Part shown: in pieces, positions 12,731-24,799 of the stretch
Layout of the letters: every line of letters begins with the position of its first letter
Numbering within the stretch: the stretch's first letter is position 1
NCBI RefSeq assembly: GCF_030272615.1
Contig: NC_081405.1
Span: 649,549,420 to 649,613,419 of the forward strand
Length of the DNA: 64,000 nt
Origin: Cryptomeria japonica
Lineage: Eukaryota; Streptophyta; Pinopsida; Cupressales; Cupressaceae
Reading direction: 5' to 3'
The notes under the pieces: model-generated
What the model was told of the DNA's origin: nothing
Databases searched by the model: none
Seen by the model: only the letters and a program-made list of their open reading frames with translations
Position numbers and translations under genes: made by a program

Positions 12731-12929
12731 TCCAAATTAAAATAGGTTGTCACTATGATAAATAGGAACAACCAATTGGATAACCCATTAGATTGATGAA
12801 ATCCATCAAGTTCCCTAGCTAGATAGGTTGTCAAGTGATTGATGAAGCTGATAAAGTTGATGAAGTCATGAGATAGATCTGATAAAGCTCACACAATATT
12901 GACAATATTTTAATGCTAATGTAGGTATA

Positions 12930-14700
12930 CTTATGACTGTAGGTTGATTTATCCCCTCTAGATTCACGAGAGAGGTTTCCAAGGATGCGGAGACTAAGGT
13001 CGCAGTTGGATGAGAGCGACCATGCGATCCTAAGGGTACTAGTTCTATGGCATGATACCTTTATGCCTAAGATTCTGATGAATATTAGTTTTCTATCTAT
13101 GTTGTCCACTTTCCACTTACCTACTAGGGTGATACCTGTGACACTGGAGGATGTCTACTAGACATTCTATGCATCCCTATCCACATGGAGATGGTGGTCT
13201 ACCACTAGGAGGGAGGAGACATTGAGGCTTTGTACCATGCATTTGACTTCTAGGATTTAGAGGTCCATGACAATCACATCACTTGGGATGAGACGTATAA
13301 GATGGGTTTGGTGAGGTCATCTCGGGCAATAATTGTCGGCAGGGTGATTAGCAGTTATATCTATCTAGACCACATAACTCACAAGATGTTTGTTGGTTGG
13401 GGCAAGTCTATGAACATGGTGCTCTCAAAAAGGACTTGGTTTTCATGTGGTCCATGCATATTATCTCACTTGTATAATGATCTACACCAGTTTGTGTACT
13501 TGGGCATCTATGCGATATTTGTAGGAGTGACACTTCTCCAAATATGGGCTTACGAGCATATTATTGTGACTAGGCTGATTTAATATAGAGGATGCGGGGC
13601 TATACAACCTTATGTACATATGTATAGCATGATTACCTCCCATCTTTGACTTGAGAAGATGTACTACTAGAGTTGAGTGATGGATGACATTGATATTGTT
13701 AACTGGCAACCTTATCTACATTGCAAGCCTTGGGAGGAGGAGGATACAAAGATCCCATATTGTTATCAGATCAGTTGTCTCATTAGAAGGATGACATATA
13801 TCATTGATAGACATCTACCAGATAGGGTGTCTCAATAGTTTAGCTCGATATAGGTTCAACTGATTGGATTTGCAAAGTTCACATAGACCAAATGAAATAT
13901 TTCTCAATGGGGACCATGGTTATTCTATGGGGTTAGTGTGGCTAAGTTCCAGGCATTGACTCCTATGGTAGGGGACTTGAGTTGTATGTCACAGATCTTG
14001 GGATGATACACGATTATGAGGCCTATTTTTTAGTGCACCCTTTTTCATAGTTAATAGGTGCCGACGAGCACATCTTGAGGCTCGAGGATGATACTGATGG
14101 TGAGAGACTGGCCCACCGATGGAGGAGAGGGAGAGGTATTTGTCTTAAAGGGTGATGATGAGGGAGATGAGGGGAGGGGAAAATGACTATGTAGGCCACC
14201 ATAGTGGAGAGGAGGTAGGAGATAGGTGCCACAGATGCAACCACATTGATATGGTGCATAGGTTCATGGATAGGATGCCCCATGGTAAATTGAGGGAGAG
14301 AAGGGATAGGAAGTTGGACATAAATAGGATTGAGAGGACAAATCTAAGAATACCAAAGGAGTAGATGGATGGGATAATTCAGACAATTTTGGGGCCATGA
14401 GTGCCCGACAATGGATTTTGGAGGACCGGATACAAGTTTACGTGGGGAAGATTGCATCACTCCAGGAGAAAGTCCATATGGTGAGACCATAAAGGGATGG
14501 TGCTATAGAGAGGTATGGGAGAGTGGAGGCTACTATTGAGAGTGCTTGAAAGTGATAGGTCGAGGCGATGTTTCCTGTGGTACAGATTATGTATATAGAG
14601 CAACATAGGAGATAGTGTACTAGTGGAACCTTTATGAGTTTGTTGTGCTAGATAGCTAAAGAATGTGCAGTTTTGAAGTGGTGTCCAAGGCTAGGAGCTA
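12930..14700 (+). pseudogene. Plant mobile domain (PMD) gene carried antisense by Tat copy 1
   Basis: The plus strand gives, with interruptions, the PMD signature: an LWHDTF-P helix, then the PVTLEDVY block at about 13125-13157, then SHLYNDLHQFVYLG near 13465-13506, GVTLLQIWAYEH near 13526-13562, and DDIDIVNWQPY near 13687-13720. The aligned order matches PMD proteins (MAIN/MAIL family and their transposon relatives). Several stop codons and frame changes break it. It lies antisense to the host element, whose LTR reads minus. PMD proteins of the MAIN type act in silencing and genome stability; what transposon-borne PMD does is not established. Downstream of the domain the coding potential decays. 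Confidence 0.7.
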
Positions 14701-14929
14701 AGGATGATAACATAGGTCAAACAGTGTAGGGGTGATGGGTCCACTTAGAGAAGGCACAATTACAATTTTAGTTGGGGCAAGTCCTTCAAGAGCCCATAGG
14801 TCACACATACCATTAAGGTAGGAGGGTGGTAGTTTATCATAGCCCCTTCCAGATACATTTTGTACCTATATTGCATTTTTTAGTGATGATGTAGACATCT
14901 ACGAGTGATTTTGTAGCCATTTTCATGAT

Positions 14930-15595
14930 ATATATATATGTATGTATACATACACACACACACATGTATATATAAATATATATATGTATATGTTTATGTA
15001 TATGTATGTATATGTATATGTATATACATATAAATATATATTGTATATGTATATGTATATATATTTATATGTATATATGTATCTATATATACATATATGT
15101 ATCTATATACATATATATTTATATGTATATATGTATCTATATACATATATATATACATACATATATACATACATATATATATAGATACATATATACATAT
15201 ATATATATATACATACATATATACATATATATATACATGCATATATACATATATATATATATATACATGCATATATACATATATATACATACATATATAT
15301 ATATACATATATATATGTATGTATATATGTATGTATATATATATATATGTATATATATATGTATACATATATATGTATATATATGTATACATATATATAT
15401 GTATATATATGTATATATATGTATACATATATATATACATATATATATGTATACATATATATATGTATACATATATATATACATATATATATGTATACAT
15501 ATATATATGTATATATATATATACACACACACACATATATATATACATACACATATACATATATATATATATATATACATACATATATATTAAAA
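14930..15595. repeat. Compound TATA/TATG/CATA microsatellite, about 665 bp
   Basis: The tract alternates TATATGTATA-type and TATACATATA-type blocks, so both strands carry long open frames of Tyr/Ile/His/Met; these are not genes. It sits exactly at the junction where two truncated Tat elements face each other: left is the broken end of copy 1, right begins the RNase H of copy 2. Confidence 0.95.
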
Positions 15596-15599
15596 TTCT

Positions 15600-17241
15600 A
15601 TGCACAAATAATGTTGTTGAATATGAGGCATTGGTTATAGGCATTAAAATGGTCGTGGAATGGAGAATCACAGAATTAAAATTCTACGGAGATTCATTAC
15701 TAGTCATCAATCAAATCAATAATGACTATCAGATGAAGGACGACAAGCTGCTACCATATAAGCGAATGGTGGATGATTTCTAACAATATTTTGTACACAT
15801 CACCTTTGAGCAAATACCATGGTTGGACAATAGAGAAATTGATGAAATAGCTACTATTGCTTCACTACTGCAAATTCCAGAGCAACAGAATCATTACGAG
15901 TTTCTGGTAGAGCAATTGTTCTCCCCAACCTATGACCATTCTGATTCTCATGTTATCTATGCCTTGACTGGTTCTAACTCTCCTTTATATAGACCAATAT
16001 ACGATTATCTTAAGAGCAATATCCTACCCATTGACCTATCCCAAAACCAAAAATGCAACTTTATCTGGCAAGTTGCCCATTATACTCTCACTGTCGATAC
16101 TTTGTACCGTCGAGGTCTAGATGGTACTCTTCTTTGTTGCCTTGATCATAATGAATCTGACTCTGCTTTACAAGAGCTTCACAAAGGTATCTGTGGTACA
16201 CATTCAAGTGGTCCTACTCTTGCTAAAAAGCTTCTAAGAATGGGATATTACTGGCCGACAATGGAAAAAGACTCTTATCACTTTGCAAAGAAGTGTCCTA
16301 AATACCAAATCCATGGAAATCTTACACATGCACCAGCACAATAACTGCAGCCATTCATAACATCCTGGCCCTTTTGCCAGTGGGGACTGGACTTAGTCGA
16401 CAAAATTCATCCTTCATCTTCAAATGGACACAAGTTCATTATAACTGCAACATAATACTTTACCAAGTGGATTGAAGAGGTCCCCATGACCACCGTATCT
16501 GGAAAACAAATAGCCTCTTTTATCCTTAATTATTTGATCTACAGATATGGCATCCCAAGTTCCATCATCACATATAATGGACAACCTTTTAAGAACCAAG
16601 ATGTACGAGAACTATGTGAAAAATTCAAAATCCAACATCATTTCTCTACACCTTACCACCCACAAGGGAATGGTCAGGCAGAAGCATCCAACAAAACAAT
16701 ATTGAAAATCCTAAAGAAAATAGTGAATGAAGCAAGCAAAGATTGGCATGTACAACTCAATCCAACACTTTGGGCATACAAAACTAGCATCCGCACACCT
16801 ACGAGAGCTACACAATAGTCATTAGTATATGGATCATAAGTAATTTTACCATCAGAGGTAGAAATTCCATCTCTAAGAGTCTCTTTGAAAGGCCTAATTC
16901 CAGATGAAGAGTATCGAGTCAACCAACTGTAGGAACTCAAACTTCTAGATGAAAGATGCCAACATTCCTACACTCATCTCAAAGCATATCAACAACACAT
17001 ATGTAGAAGCTACAACCACAAGGTCATTCCCAAAATTTTTAAAATTGCTGACCCAGTACTCAAGGAAAATCCTAGGAATCAGTAAGATTGGGAAAAGAAA
17101 GAGAAATTTGAACCTTATTGGTTAGGTCCCTATGTCATCATATCAGCCTATGTATCAGGTGCTTATCAACTAACAACTTCAGAAGGAGATGTGCTCAATG
17201 AACCAACTAATACCATCCATCTGAAGAAATACTACACTTGA
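15600..17241 (+). pseudogene. Tat-lineage archaeal RNase H + integrase (degenerate)
   Basis: 15600-15783 reads [14 protein letters not shown], the C-terminal half of the additional archaeal-type RNase H of Tat elements. A stop follows, then 15823-16344 with the integrase zinc-binding H-H-C-C (LHKGICGTH ... CPKYQ). The core follows with WGLDLVD (first catalytic Asp), then at 16573-16575 Tyr replaces the second Asp in IITYNGQPF, and GQAEASN carries the Glu. The C-terminal tail LGPYVI-SAY-SGAYQL ends at the TGA near 17241. At least five stops (16342, about 16453, 16816, 16930 and 17083) break it. The integrase can no longer be catalytic. Family assignment is secure; the reading frame is mostly conserved. 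Confidence 0.85.
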
Positions 17242-18190
17242 GTAGTCTAATGCATGGAAAAGTCAAAAAATATCAAAAAATCAAGAAAAAGCAAATAACA
17301 AGGTATAATAAAAGCATCTGGTGAAAACCTGGCCACTGGCGCTAATGTGAGAGGACATCTCCTCTATCTATATTTTACCATTTTATCCATAGTTAAGCAC
17401 TATGGACCATCGCTCGACATTTTATCACAATATCCATCTAGGACATACTTAGCGTAGTCACTATCCTGGTTTATCCACATATCCTTTCACCACATCTCAC
17501 CATGGCTTGTTCATCACTGTACATATCCACATTAATAGGATCACTCAGGTAGGGGCAGTATCAATTAGAGCTTGCAGCACATTCAAGATGTCAAAACTGG
17601 TAGCAAACTTAGAGCATCATATCTAGCAAACAAAACTCAACAATCACAAAAACCACACATTGATCACTTAATAGGATTTACAAACTATGATGGATAATTT
17701 TCTGAAGTATCAAATGTTGCATCTTGCATAAAGTTTTGACTCTTTTTGCACCTGAACTTTTTGAATTATTGGATCCTCTACATGTTCTCAACAAAAGCTT
17801 TACGCTAGAGAAAGTCATGGGGACTCCAATATTTTTTTAGTTTTATGTTTGTGAGGTGATCATTTGTACTGTGTAGATACTTGTCTCGAGACGTGATTCA
17901 CAACATATCACTGAAGACATGATTCCAGTTTATGCATACAAATGGTTTAATCTTGTCTATTTATACGCAATCCGCACTCAAGTCGTCTTGGTTCAATTAT
18001 ACCTTGACGCTTGTGCTATCTTGCAAAATCAAAAATCATGTAAATTTTTCTTAGGTCATTATGGTTCAATTATACCATTATGCTTGTATAAATTTTCAAC
18101 ATATCCCAAAACAAATCATTTCTCAATGATGATACAAAGAAAGCAAACAACATGTGGCTATATAGGGATGACCAATGCAGAATGAGGATG
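17242..18190 (+). other. Non-coding spacer between integrase and antisense PMD gene
   Basis: Contains no supportable ORF; the 88-codon ORF at 17919-18185 lacks any recognisable feature. By position it is the 3' UTR of the pol transcript and, on the other strand, the 3' end of the antisense PMD transcript. Confidence 0.5.
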
Positions 18191-18194
18191 CTCA

Positions 18195-18385
18195 AATCAA
18201 TTAGTTGCATATCATTTTACAACTAGTTGTATATCATTTTACAATTAGTTGCATATCATTATCATACATCTCATTTTCAAGATACATCTCACAGCATATC
18301 ATTATCATACATCTTATTTTTAAGATACATCTCACAACATCATACATTATCACATCATATTCATCGCATATCAAATCACGTGCAT
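18195..18385. repeat. Short tandem repeats at the PMD 3' end
   Basis: 'TTGCATATCATTTTACAACTA' recurs three times at about 24-bp spacing (18204-18260). It is followed by two copies of a 54-bp block 'CATATCATTATCATACATCT..TTTAAGATACATCTCACA' (18252-18340). Confidence 0.8.
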
Positions 18386-18499
18386 CTATTTAAGCATTGC
18401 ATCATCATAAAAACAACAAAAATTATAAAGAAAGCATAATCCATCACACATCACATAAGGATCAAAGAAAATGGTGTCATATATATATCTCAAAATGAT

Positions 18500-20560
18500 C
18501 AATATACAAAATATGTCATGTCTATGCCAATACAACAAAATGATCAAAATACAATTGAGACAACGTCTCTTAGGTATGACTATCTCCTGAGGGATACAGT
18601 CTTGCTGCAGATGTCCCAGCACTTGGATCTCCAAGTGGATCCTGTCTAGGAGGCCTTGTCATGCCTTTGCTCTCTATCCTAGACCCAGTCTCTTGAGATT
18701 GACTAGATCTCGATGCTGTGAAACTCTGCACTCAACTCTCCCTAGGCACCGCATCCTCATAATGTCTCTGGTAGTACTCCACCTCCTTGGATCTCAAAGC
18801 CAACTCTCTTAAGGTGTCTCTCATCAGGCCACTTGTTGTCGCTCTTTGCAAACTTGCTGCAAGCTTCTCTGCTCGACCCTAGTGCTCTATCTTGGTATCG
18901 CGCTCTATGGTCAGCTGAAAAATCTAATGCTGATGCGCGAACAATTGTGTTTACAACTCCTGCACTGACAACTATAGAGATCTAATATGCACATCCTCTA
19001 GATGCGTCGAAATCCTCATCTGCAAGGGTACCTATGAAGGGGTACCCCCTGTCCCTCTACCTGTCCTCAGTGCTGGTGGAGGTAAAACATCTAACCTCCT
19101 CCTCTGGGCTGGTCGTTTGAAATCATCATGCCTTCCCACTGCCGCTATCACCTCTCCAACACTCTCCTTACCCCTAGCTCTGATAGCCAAACCTCCTCTC
19201 CGTCTATCCACCACAGCCCGTTGCACTACTTTTTGCACCCGTATCCTTCTATCACCACCAATTCCACCCCTATCTACTCTCCTCCCCTGATCCAATCTCC
19301 CCCTATCCCCTCGTCGACCTTAGCCACCTCCTCCATCACCACCTCCCTCATCTAACTCCTCACCAGCCTCTCCCCATCTCCCTAGCCTCTCAGGCTGATC
19401 ATCCTCCTCATCATCAAAAGTGGGAATCATCTCTGCTGGATCTAATATCCTGGCCACTCCTCGCACTGCAAACAGTGCTGCAAACTCATCAGTCATCCCT
19501 ACGTCCACTATCTCAGGGGCATAGTCCCATATATGGTCGGCTAAGTGAAATAACTCCTCCATGGCCGTCATGCTATCAATCGTGGGTCCCCACTCCAGAA
19601 TATCCTGTCTCCGTTAAGCATTAAAAACATGCTCCCTGTGGAATCCCCTGCTGTCGACCATACTGCCGCAACACTTGGCTATGCAAAAGCCTCTCAATAA
19701 TAAAGGGCATTCACCCTATCAGATACCTGGACATATATACATAGGGCATCTCCATCCTATCCTTTGCCTATACCTCACAACCTGTATATGTTCGCCAGAT
19801 GACCGTATCAATGTCATCCAAAACTCTCCTCCAGTTCTCTAGTTTGCCCAGCTTACACTGGACAACTATCCCTCGATATCTATATGCGTACGCACACCCA
19901 ATAGGCCTATCCTTGTCTTCCAGTGGCCTAGCTACGAGAATATGCTCCCATGCCCATAACTGTAGCAATGTGACTCTAGTGGATAGACTATCATATCCCA
20001 AATATACCACCTGATGTAGATCCCTGTATAGATGGGCCAGCATAGCTAAACCCCATACAAAGCGGTGACCCTGTGTCACCATGTCCTCCAGGAGCAATCC
20101 CCATCCTACTGCCTATCCCTTCGACCTACGATCGGGACATAAGAAACCACCTATAAAACCTACCAGCATTGATGGAAGGGGAGTGTAATCCAAATCTAGG
20201 AGCTAAGGGATCTCGTACCCGCAAAATGTATCATCCTGCAGAATCCGACGAAGTGCCTCTGTCCCACCCTCCTCAGCCTGCTCATAGGGTAGAAATGCAC
20301 CTACCACAAGAATCTGTAGAATCTAGTAACAATCCTCAAGTGTCACTGTGATCTTTCCTGTCGCCAAATGAAAGGTGTTTGTATCACTGTGCCACCTCTT
20401 AGCTAATGCTCTCAATAAACTATGGTTAACGATAAACCAAGGCATCTTTAACAACAAGGATAGGCCACACCTCTCAATGATATCCTTGCCAGCCTGTGTC
20501 AGTCATGGTATCAATGACCATGGTCTCAGAAATCTCTCTCACGACTGAACCACTCCAAGG
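18500..20560 (-). pseudogene. Plant mobile domain (PMD) gene carried antisense by Tat copy 2
   Basis: On the minus strand the PMD domain runs from about 20520 to 19700: PWFIVNHSLLRAL, then ITVTLEDCY, GGTEALRR, HLYRDLHQVVYLGY (in the open stretch 20097-19768), VTLLQLWAWEHI, and DDIDTVIWRTYTGC. About six stops interrupt it. After the domain come an acidic stretch (FDDEEDDQPE, about 19420-19395), a Gly/Arg-rich linker, and a region with heptad-like Leu spacing and basic residues (19290-18700). This copy is much better preserved than the one at 12.93 kb. Its transcription would run against the element's own pol RNA. Alternative: an ordinary host PMD gene captured by insertion, but the same gene sits in the same place in copy 1, which argues for a resident element gene. 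Confidence 0.8.
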
Positions 20561-20639
20561 CACTCCTGTCACAAAGCAAAACAAGTCCAATATCAGTTTC
20601 CTCATCAAAATAGTCATATAAAAATACAATTCATATCAA

Positions 20640-20960
20640 CTTGAAACTTAAAAATCTAATCAAGTTCCACATCATATCAATCCATTTTACATATTAAATC
20701 ATATCATCTTGTAACACAACTCAAGTTTCACATTCATATCAACTTGTAACACAACTCAAGTTTTACCTTCATATCAACTTGTAACACAACTCAAGTTCCA
20801 CAATCAATGTAGCTTGTAAAACAACTCAAGCTCCACATATATTAACTTGAAACAATGCAAATCAAATCAAATTCATATCAAAAACATCCATATCCAAAAC
20901 CACATCATATCAAATCAACATCAAATCAATATCAACTTGAAACATTGCAAATCAAATCAA
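20640..20960. repeat. Degenerate tandem repeat 'ATCAACTTGTAACACAACTC'
   Basis: About six degenerate copies of a 35-40 bp unit containing 'CATATCAACTTG-AAC' and 'CAACTCAAGTTCCAC'. The block lies immediately upstream of the PMD coding start (minus strand), in the PMD leader or first intron. Confidence 0.75.
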
Positions 20961-21084
20961 GTTATATCATAACTTATCAAAACAATGACAGCAGACACAC
21001 AGACTGACAATTTTCACCTATCCTGACAGAACTGGCATCAACCTACCATTTTTCTTCATCCAAAAATCACACTTTACCAAAAAA

Positions 21085-21550
21085 TTTTCCCCTATGTGCT
21101 AAACAATCTTGTCTACGTGCTAAACTACTTACTATGCGCTACCCTATCCACACAAAGTGCTACCCAATCCACCCTATGCGCTAGCCAGCACCTACGCGCT
21201 ATCCCTTTTCCCTAACGCACCACCTAACCTACCCCAAGTGCTAAACTACCCTATGCACTATCCTATCCTGGTCTGGCACTGCAAACCTAACCCTATGCGC
21301 TAGGGTATACCTATGCACTACCTATGCCTATGCATGCGACCCCCTAGCAACCCTATATGCTAGGTCTAACCTATGCGCTACCCATTCTATTCTATGCATT
21401 ACCCTATGATCCTGGTGCGCTAACCTAATCCTAAGTTCTACCCTAATTTACCGCTGCACTACCCTAATCCTTTCAGATGCCACGCTATTTTATTGACCCT
21501 ACGCGCTACGAAACCTATCATATGCGCTACACTTTGACCCCGACGCACTA
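21085..21550. repeat. CTATGCGCTA minisatellite, copy 2
   Basis: More than 20 degenerate copies of a C(T/C)A(T/C)GCGCTAC core at 12-30 bp spacing. The opposite-strand form (TAGCGCAT) occupies the equivalent place in copy 1. It contains nearly all CpG/GCGC sites of this part of the element, so it could be a methylation target. Confidence 0.75.
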
Positions 21551-22154
21551 AACCGACAAATCCATGTGACAAAATTGAAAACATGATAAAAAATGACAAA
21601 ATAAAAAATCCAAAAGGGGTCAAAAAGGTTGACTTACCGGTGGTCCATATGCAATGGGTCTCTGATACCTCTGCATGCGCTCGAATTGATGAGAAGCATA
21701 AGGAACTGGCATGTTGACTTTTCTCCAAGTGTCAATTTCTCTAAAAGTCAACTAGCACAAATGAGACAAAAAGAACTCACTTTTCCCCTTTTATTGGGTA
21801 AATCAAAATTAGGGTTATGTGGAGGAACGTGTAAATTGCTCGTGGTGTCTCATACAACCCTACCAAACATCATTATCAGGAGATGGATCAATTTATCACA
21901 TTCAACATAGACAAAAATTTAACATGCCATAAAATTTATCAAAATTATCCAAATCAAATCAAATGTTCAAAAAATTTTATTCATCTCCAGAGGGGCATTA
22001 TCAACATCATTTATCAAATATGGGGCATCGTTTATCAAATCTAGGGCATGACATAAACATCTCGACATAAAAATTGATCATAAATAAATCATAGAAACAC
22101 ATCATTTTCTTTGAATCAACATGTGCACACACGTCACTTCAAAGAGGGTCAAAA

Positions 22155-23640
22155 TGTAGACGTATAAAAATGACCATATTCCTAAATGAATATTTAATGT
22201 TCATTTTATTCCCATTCCTCTATTTAGTTAAATATAATTTAATTAAATCATCCATATTCTTCTATTTAATTAAATAAATTATTCAATTTATTTGGTTAAA
22301 TTCACTAAAACCTTTTACATCATTTAATTAAATAAATCATTTTATTTAATTGAATCCCTTCTTCTTACTTTTAATTAAATTTACATTTAATCAATAGTTT
22401 ATCCCAAATTGAATAAATCTAATTTATTTAATTTCCCACTCTACAACCAAATTGAAATAAAGCAATTTATTTTAATTAATCCTATTATCCCTCATCCACT
22501 TGCATTTTCCTACATCTCCCACTTGCATCCTAACCCTATTCTTAATTTCTTCTAGAATCCATCTAATCCTAATCAATTAACCTAAACCCATCCATTATTC
22601 CTTTTCCCTGAATTTGAGGAGGTCACTTCTCAAATTTAGAGTAAAGTCTTCAAAAGGCATTAAAACCTTTATGCCTTCAACATGCTAACTTATTGAATAC
22701 CCCCAAATTTGGAAGGACTCTTACAAATTTATCCCCAAAGTCTTCAAACCATTAATGGCTAACTAACCCTTATTGGCATGGTTAGAGACTTTTTGACTAA
22801 CTTAACCTTCTTCTAACCTAGGGGTCTCATTAAGCATTTATTGCTTTGACCATGGTTATCCCTTTAACCTTTGCACAAGAGTTTATCCCTTGGGTAAAAG
22901 CTTTATCCATTGGATAACCCTAACCTAACATTAACCCTTACCTCCTACGGTAACCATGAGGTCTTCTCAAGCATTTAATGCTTCTTTCATCTCCTCTCAA
23001 GCAGTCTTATGTTGACAATTGTCACCATTTCATTGGTGAAAATTGTAAACATGGATTGATAACTATCAATCCTGGCCCTTGATTAACTCCTTCAATCTTG
23101 ACCATCCATTGCCCTATTTTCACTATAAATAGAGCTCTCATTCCTCCATTTTAAGGATCCATGCAAGCTTTTAGTATCTCATTTATGCTCAAATTTATCA
23201 ATACATCTAGCTTCTCTTTGTAATAGGAATGAATCTAATAAACATTTTAGAGTATTTCCTTTATCATTAGCTTAGATCATTAACTAGTATATCATGTTAG
23301 GATAGTATTGCTACTAACCTTGTCATCTTATAATCTAGTTTATTGCATTTGTAGAATCATGCATAGATAGGATGCATTTCATAATTAAATCAATCATAAG
23401 CATCCCTCATTCTTGCATTCGTCATCCCTAAGCCACTTTGCTTAGTGATCTGAGAGTAAAGGCATTGTCTTGAGGGACCTTGTGAGATAGAGAACCATGG
23501 AACCAACCTTGGGAAGTTGAGTCATTATTCATGACTCCATAACTTGCACCAAGAAGTCCTCTGGGTGTGTGAGCAAGCCTCTTTGAGACCACATTTTCAC
23601 CTTTTAAGTTTCATTGACCTACTTTTCCCACACACAAAAG
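22155..23640 (+). repeat. 3' LTR of Tat copy 2
   Basis: Starts TGTAGACGTATAAAAATG right after the polypurine-like AAAGAGGGTCAAAA. It contains a TTTAATTAAATAAAT-rich first third, a TATA box at 23121-23130 and an AATAAA at 23237. The 3' end is not definable because no second copy is present; 23.64 kb is a guess placed before the fold-back structure. Confidence 0.65.
23119..23134 (+). promoter_or_regulatory. TATA box of the Tat LTR promoter
   Basis: 'CACTATAAATAGAG' is a textbook plant TATA box. It is followed about 110 bp downstream by AATAAA (23237-23242), the U3-R layout of a plant LTR. It fixes the LTR orientation as plus, and therefore the PMD gene as antisense. Confidence 0.7.
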
Positions 23641-23856
23641 TCATTATTTTATATGAAGATTAATTTGGCCTTCAAGTTGCAGGTCAAACCAAGTCCAAGC
23701 CAAAAGGTCGGCTCTCCAGACCATTTTCCCAAGCCAAAACCGAAGGTACAATTGAACCAAAGTTTGAAAGTTTTAGAAACAAGATCCCATTTCATTTTTT
23801 AAAATAATTAAAAACACATTTAGAAAATGGGATCATGTTTTAAAACGAGATCTTGT

Positions 23857-23887
<31 letters not shown>

Positions 23888-24004
23888 AATTTTTTTTTTA
23901 AAAACAAGCTATATATATATGAAATATAACATTTAAGTATAAGTCACATTTTCTTTTGTCTTTTTATTTTCTTATATTTAAAGTTATATTTCATGTATAT
24001 ATTG

Positions 24005-24086
24005 GCAGGATGTTTGAGAGTGGTTTCAGATCTCTAGGAGTTATAATGCTAATTCTAGATTTTACAAGACCTTATAAATTATGATG
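24005..24086 (+). repeat. Left inner arm of the fold-back element
   Basis: GGCAGGATGTTTGAGAGTGG onward. It is the inverted complement of 25824-25905, with about 95% identity by eye. Confidence 0.9.
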
Positions 24087-24088
24087 TA

Positions 24089-24795
24089 AAATTACATATA
24101 ATGTCATAATACAACCTATTATGTCATAATAGGTCGCATTGTGACATAATAGATCCTATTGTGTTATAATAGGTCCTATTATGAATAATATGACCTATTA
24201 AGTCATAATAGGTCCTATTATATCATAAGACCCCTTAAGAGGACCTATTAAGACATTATATCTCTTACGAGGACCTATTATGACTTAAGAGACCTTAGCA
24301 GGACCTATTATGACATAATAGGTCAATTATCACATAATAGGACCTATTATGACATAATAGGTCCTATAATGTCATAAGACCCCTTAAGAGGACTTGTCAT
24401 GTCATAATAGGTCCTATTATGTCATAGGACCCCTTAAAAGGACCTATTATGATATTATACCCCTTAGTAGGACCTATTGAAGGGAATTATGTCATCATAT
24501 GTCCTATTATGACATCATAGGCCATATTATGTCATAAAACCCCTTAAGAGAACCTAATATGACTTTATACCCCTTAGTAGGACTTGTTAAGGGGTATTAT
24601 GTCATAACAAGACCTATTGTGACATAATATGACCTATAATGTCATAATATGACCTATTGTGTCATAATAGGTCCTATTGTGACATAATAGGTCCTATTAT
24701 GTCGTAAGACCCCTTAAGAGGATCTATTATGATATTATACCTCTTACTAGGACCTATTATGACATAAGACCCCTTAGTAGGACCTATTATGACAT
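24089..24795. repeat. Palindromic minisatellite GACCTATTATGACATAATAGG
   Basis: About 30 copies of a 20-25 bp unit built from GACCTATTATG(A/T)CATAATAGGTC. The unit is itself a near-perfect palindrome, interspersed with 'AAGACCCCTTAAGAGGACC' variants. Such units can form hairpins on both strands. Confidence 0.95.
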
Positions 24796-24799
24796 ATTT

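Larger units (their letters stand above)
10850..14930 (-). mobile_element. Truncated Tat-lineage Ty3/gypsy element, copy 1 (minus orientation)
   Basis: Its 3' LTR starts at 11919 and runs downward. The polypurine-like 'CAAAGAGGAACAAAAT' lies just inside the LTR start (read on the minus strand). An antisense PMD region follows at about 12.93-14.7 kb. The junction between LTR start and internal DNA aligns with that of copy 2 at 22155 (CAAAGAGGGTCAAAA|TGTAGACG). The remainder (integrase, RT, gag, 5' LTR) is missing: the copy breaks at the microsatellite at 14930. Lineage is inferred from copy 2, which keeps the integrase. Confidence 0.65.
15594..23640 (+). mobile_element. 5'-truncated Tat-lineage Ty3/gypsy element, copy 2
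   Basis: In element order: archaeal-type RNase H remnant and integrase (15.6-17.24 kb), untranslated spacer, PMD region on the opposite strand (20.56-18.5 kb), CTATGCGCTA minisatellite, polypurine-like AAAGAGGGTCAAAA, and 3' LTR from 22155. The second RNase H ahead of the integrase (VVEYEAL motif) and an antisense extra gene between integrase and 3' LTR are hallmarks of the Tat/Ogre/Retand group. Everything upstream of the RNase H is lost at the microsatellite. Confidence 0.75.

Noticed and set aside
14942-15783. Several 150-230 codon ORFs made of Tyr/Ile/Met/His/Val on both strands
   Set aside because: They are the TATG/CATA microsatellite read as protein; only the last 60 codons of the 15097-15783 frame are real RNase H sequence.
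19032-19571. Arg/Gly-rich 83-87 codon ORFs as separate small genes
   Set aside because: They are frame-shifted pieces of the linker region of the antisense PMD gene and are annotated with it.
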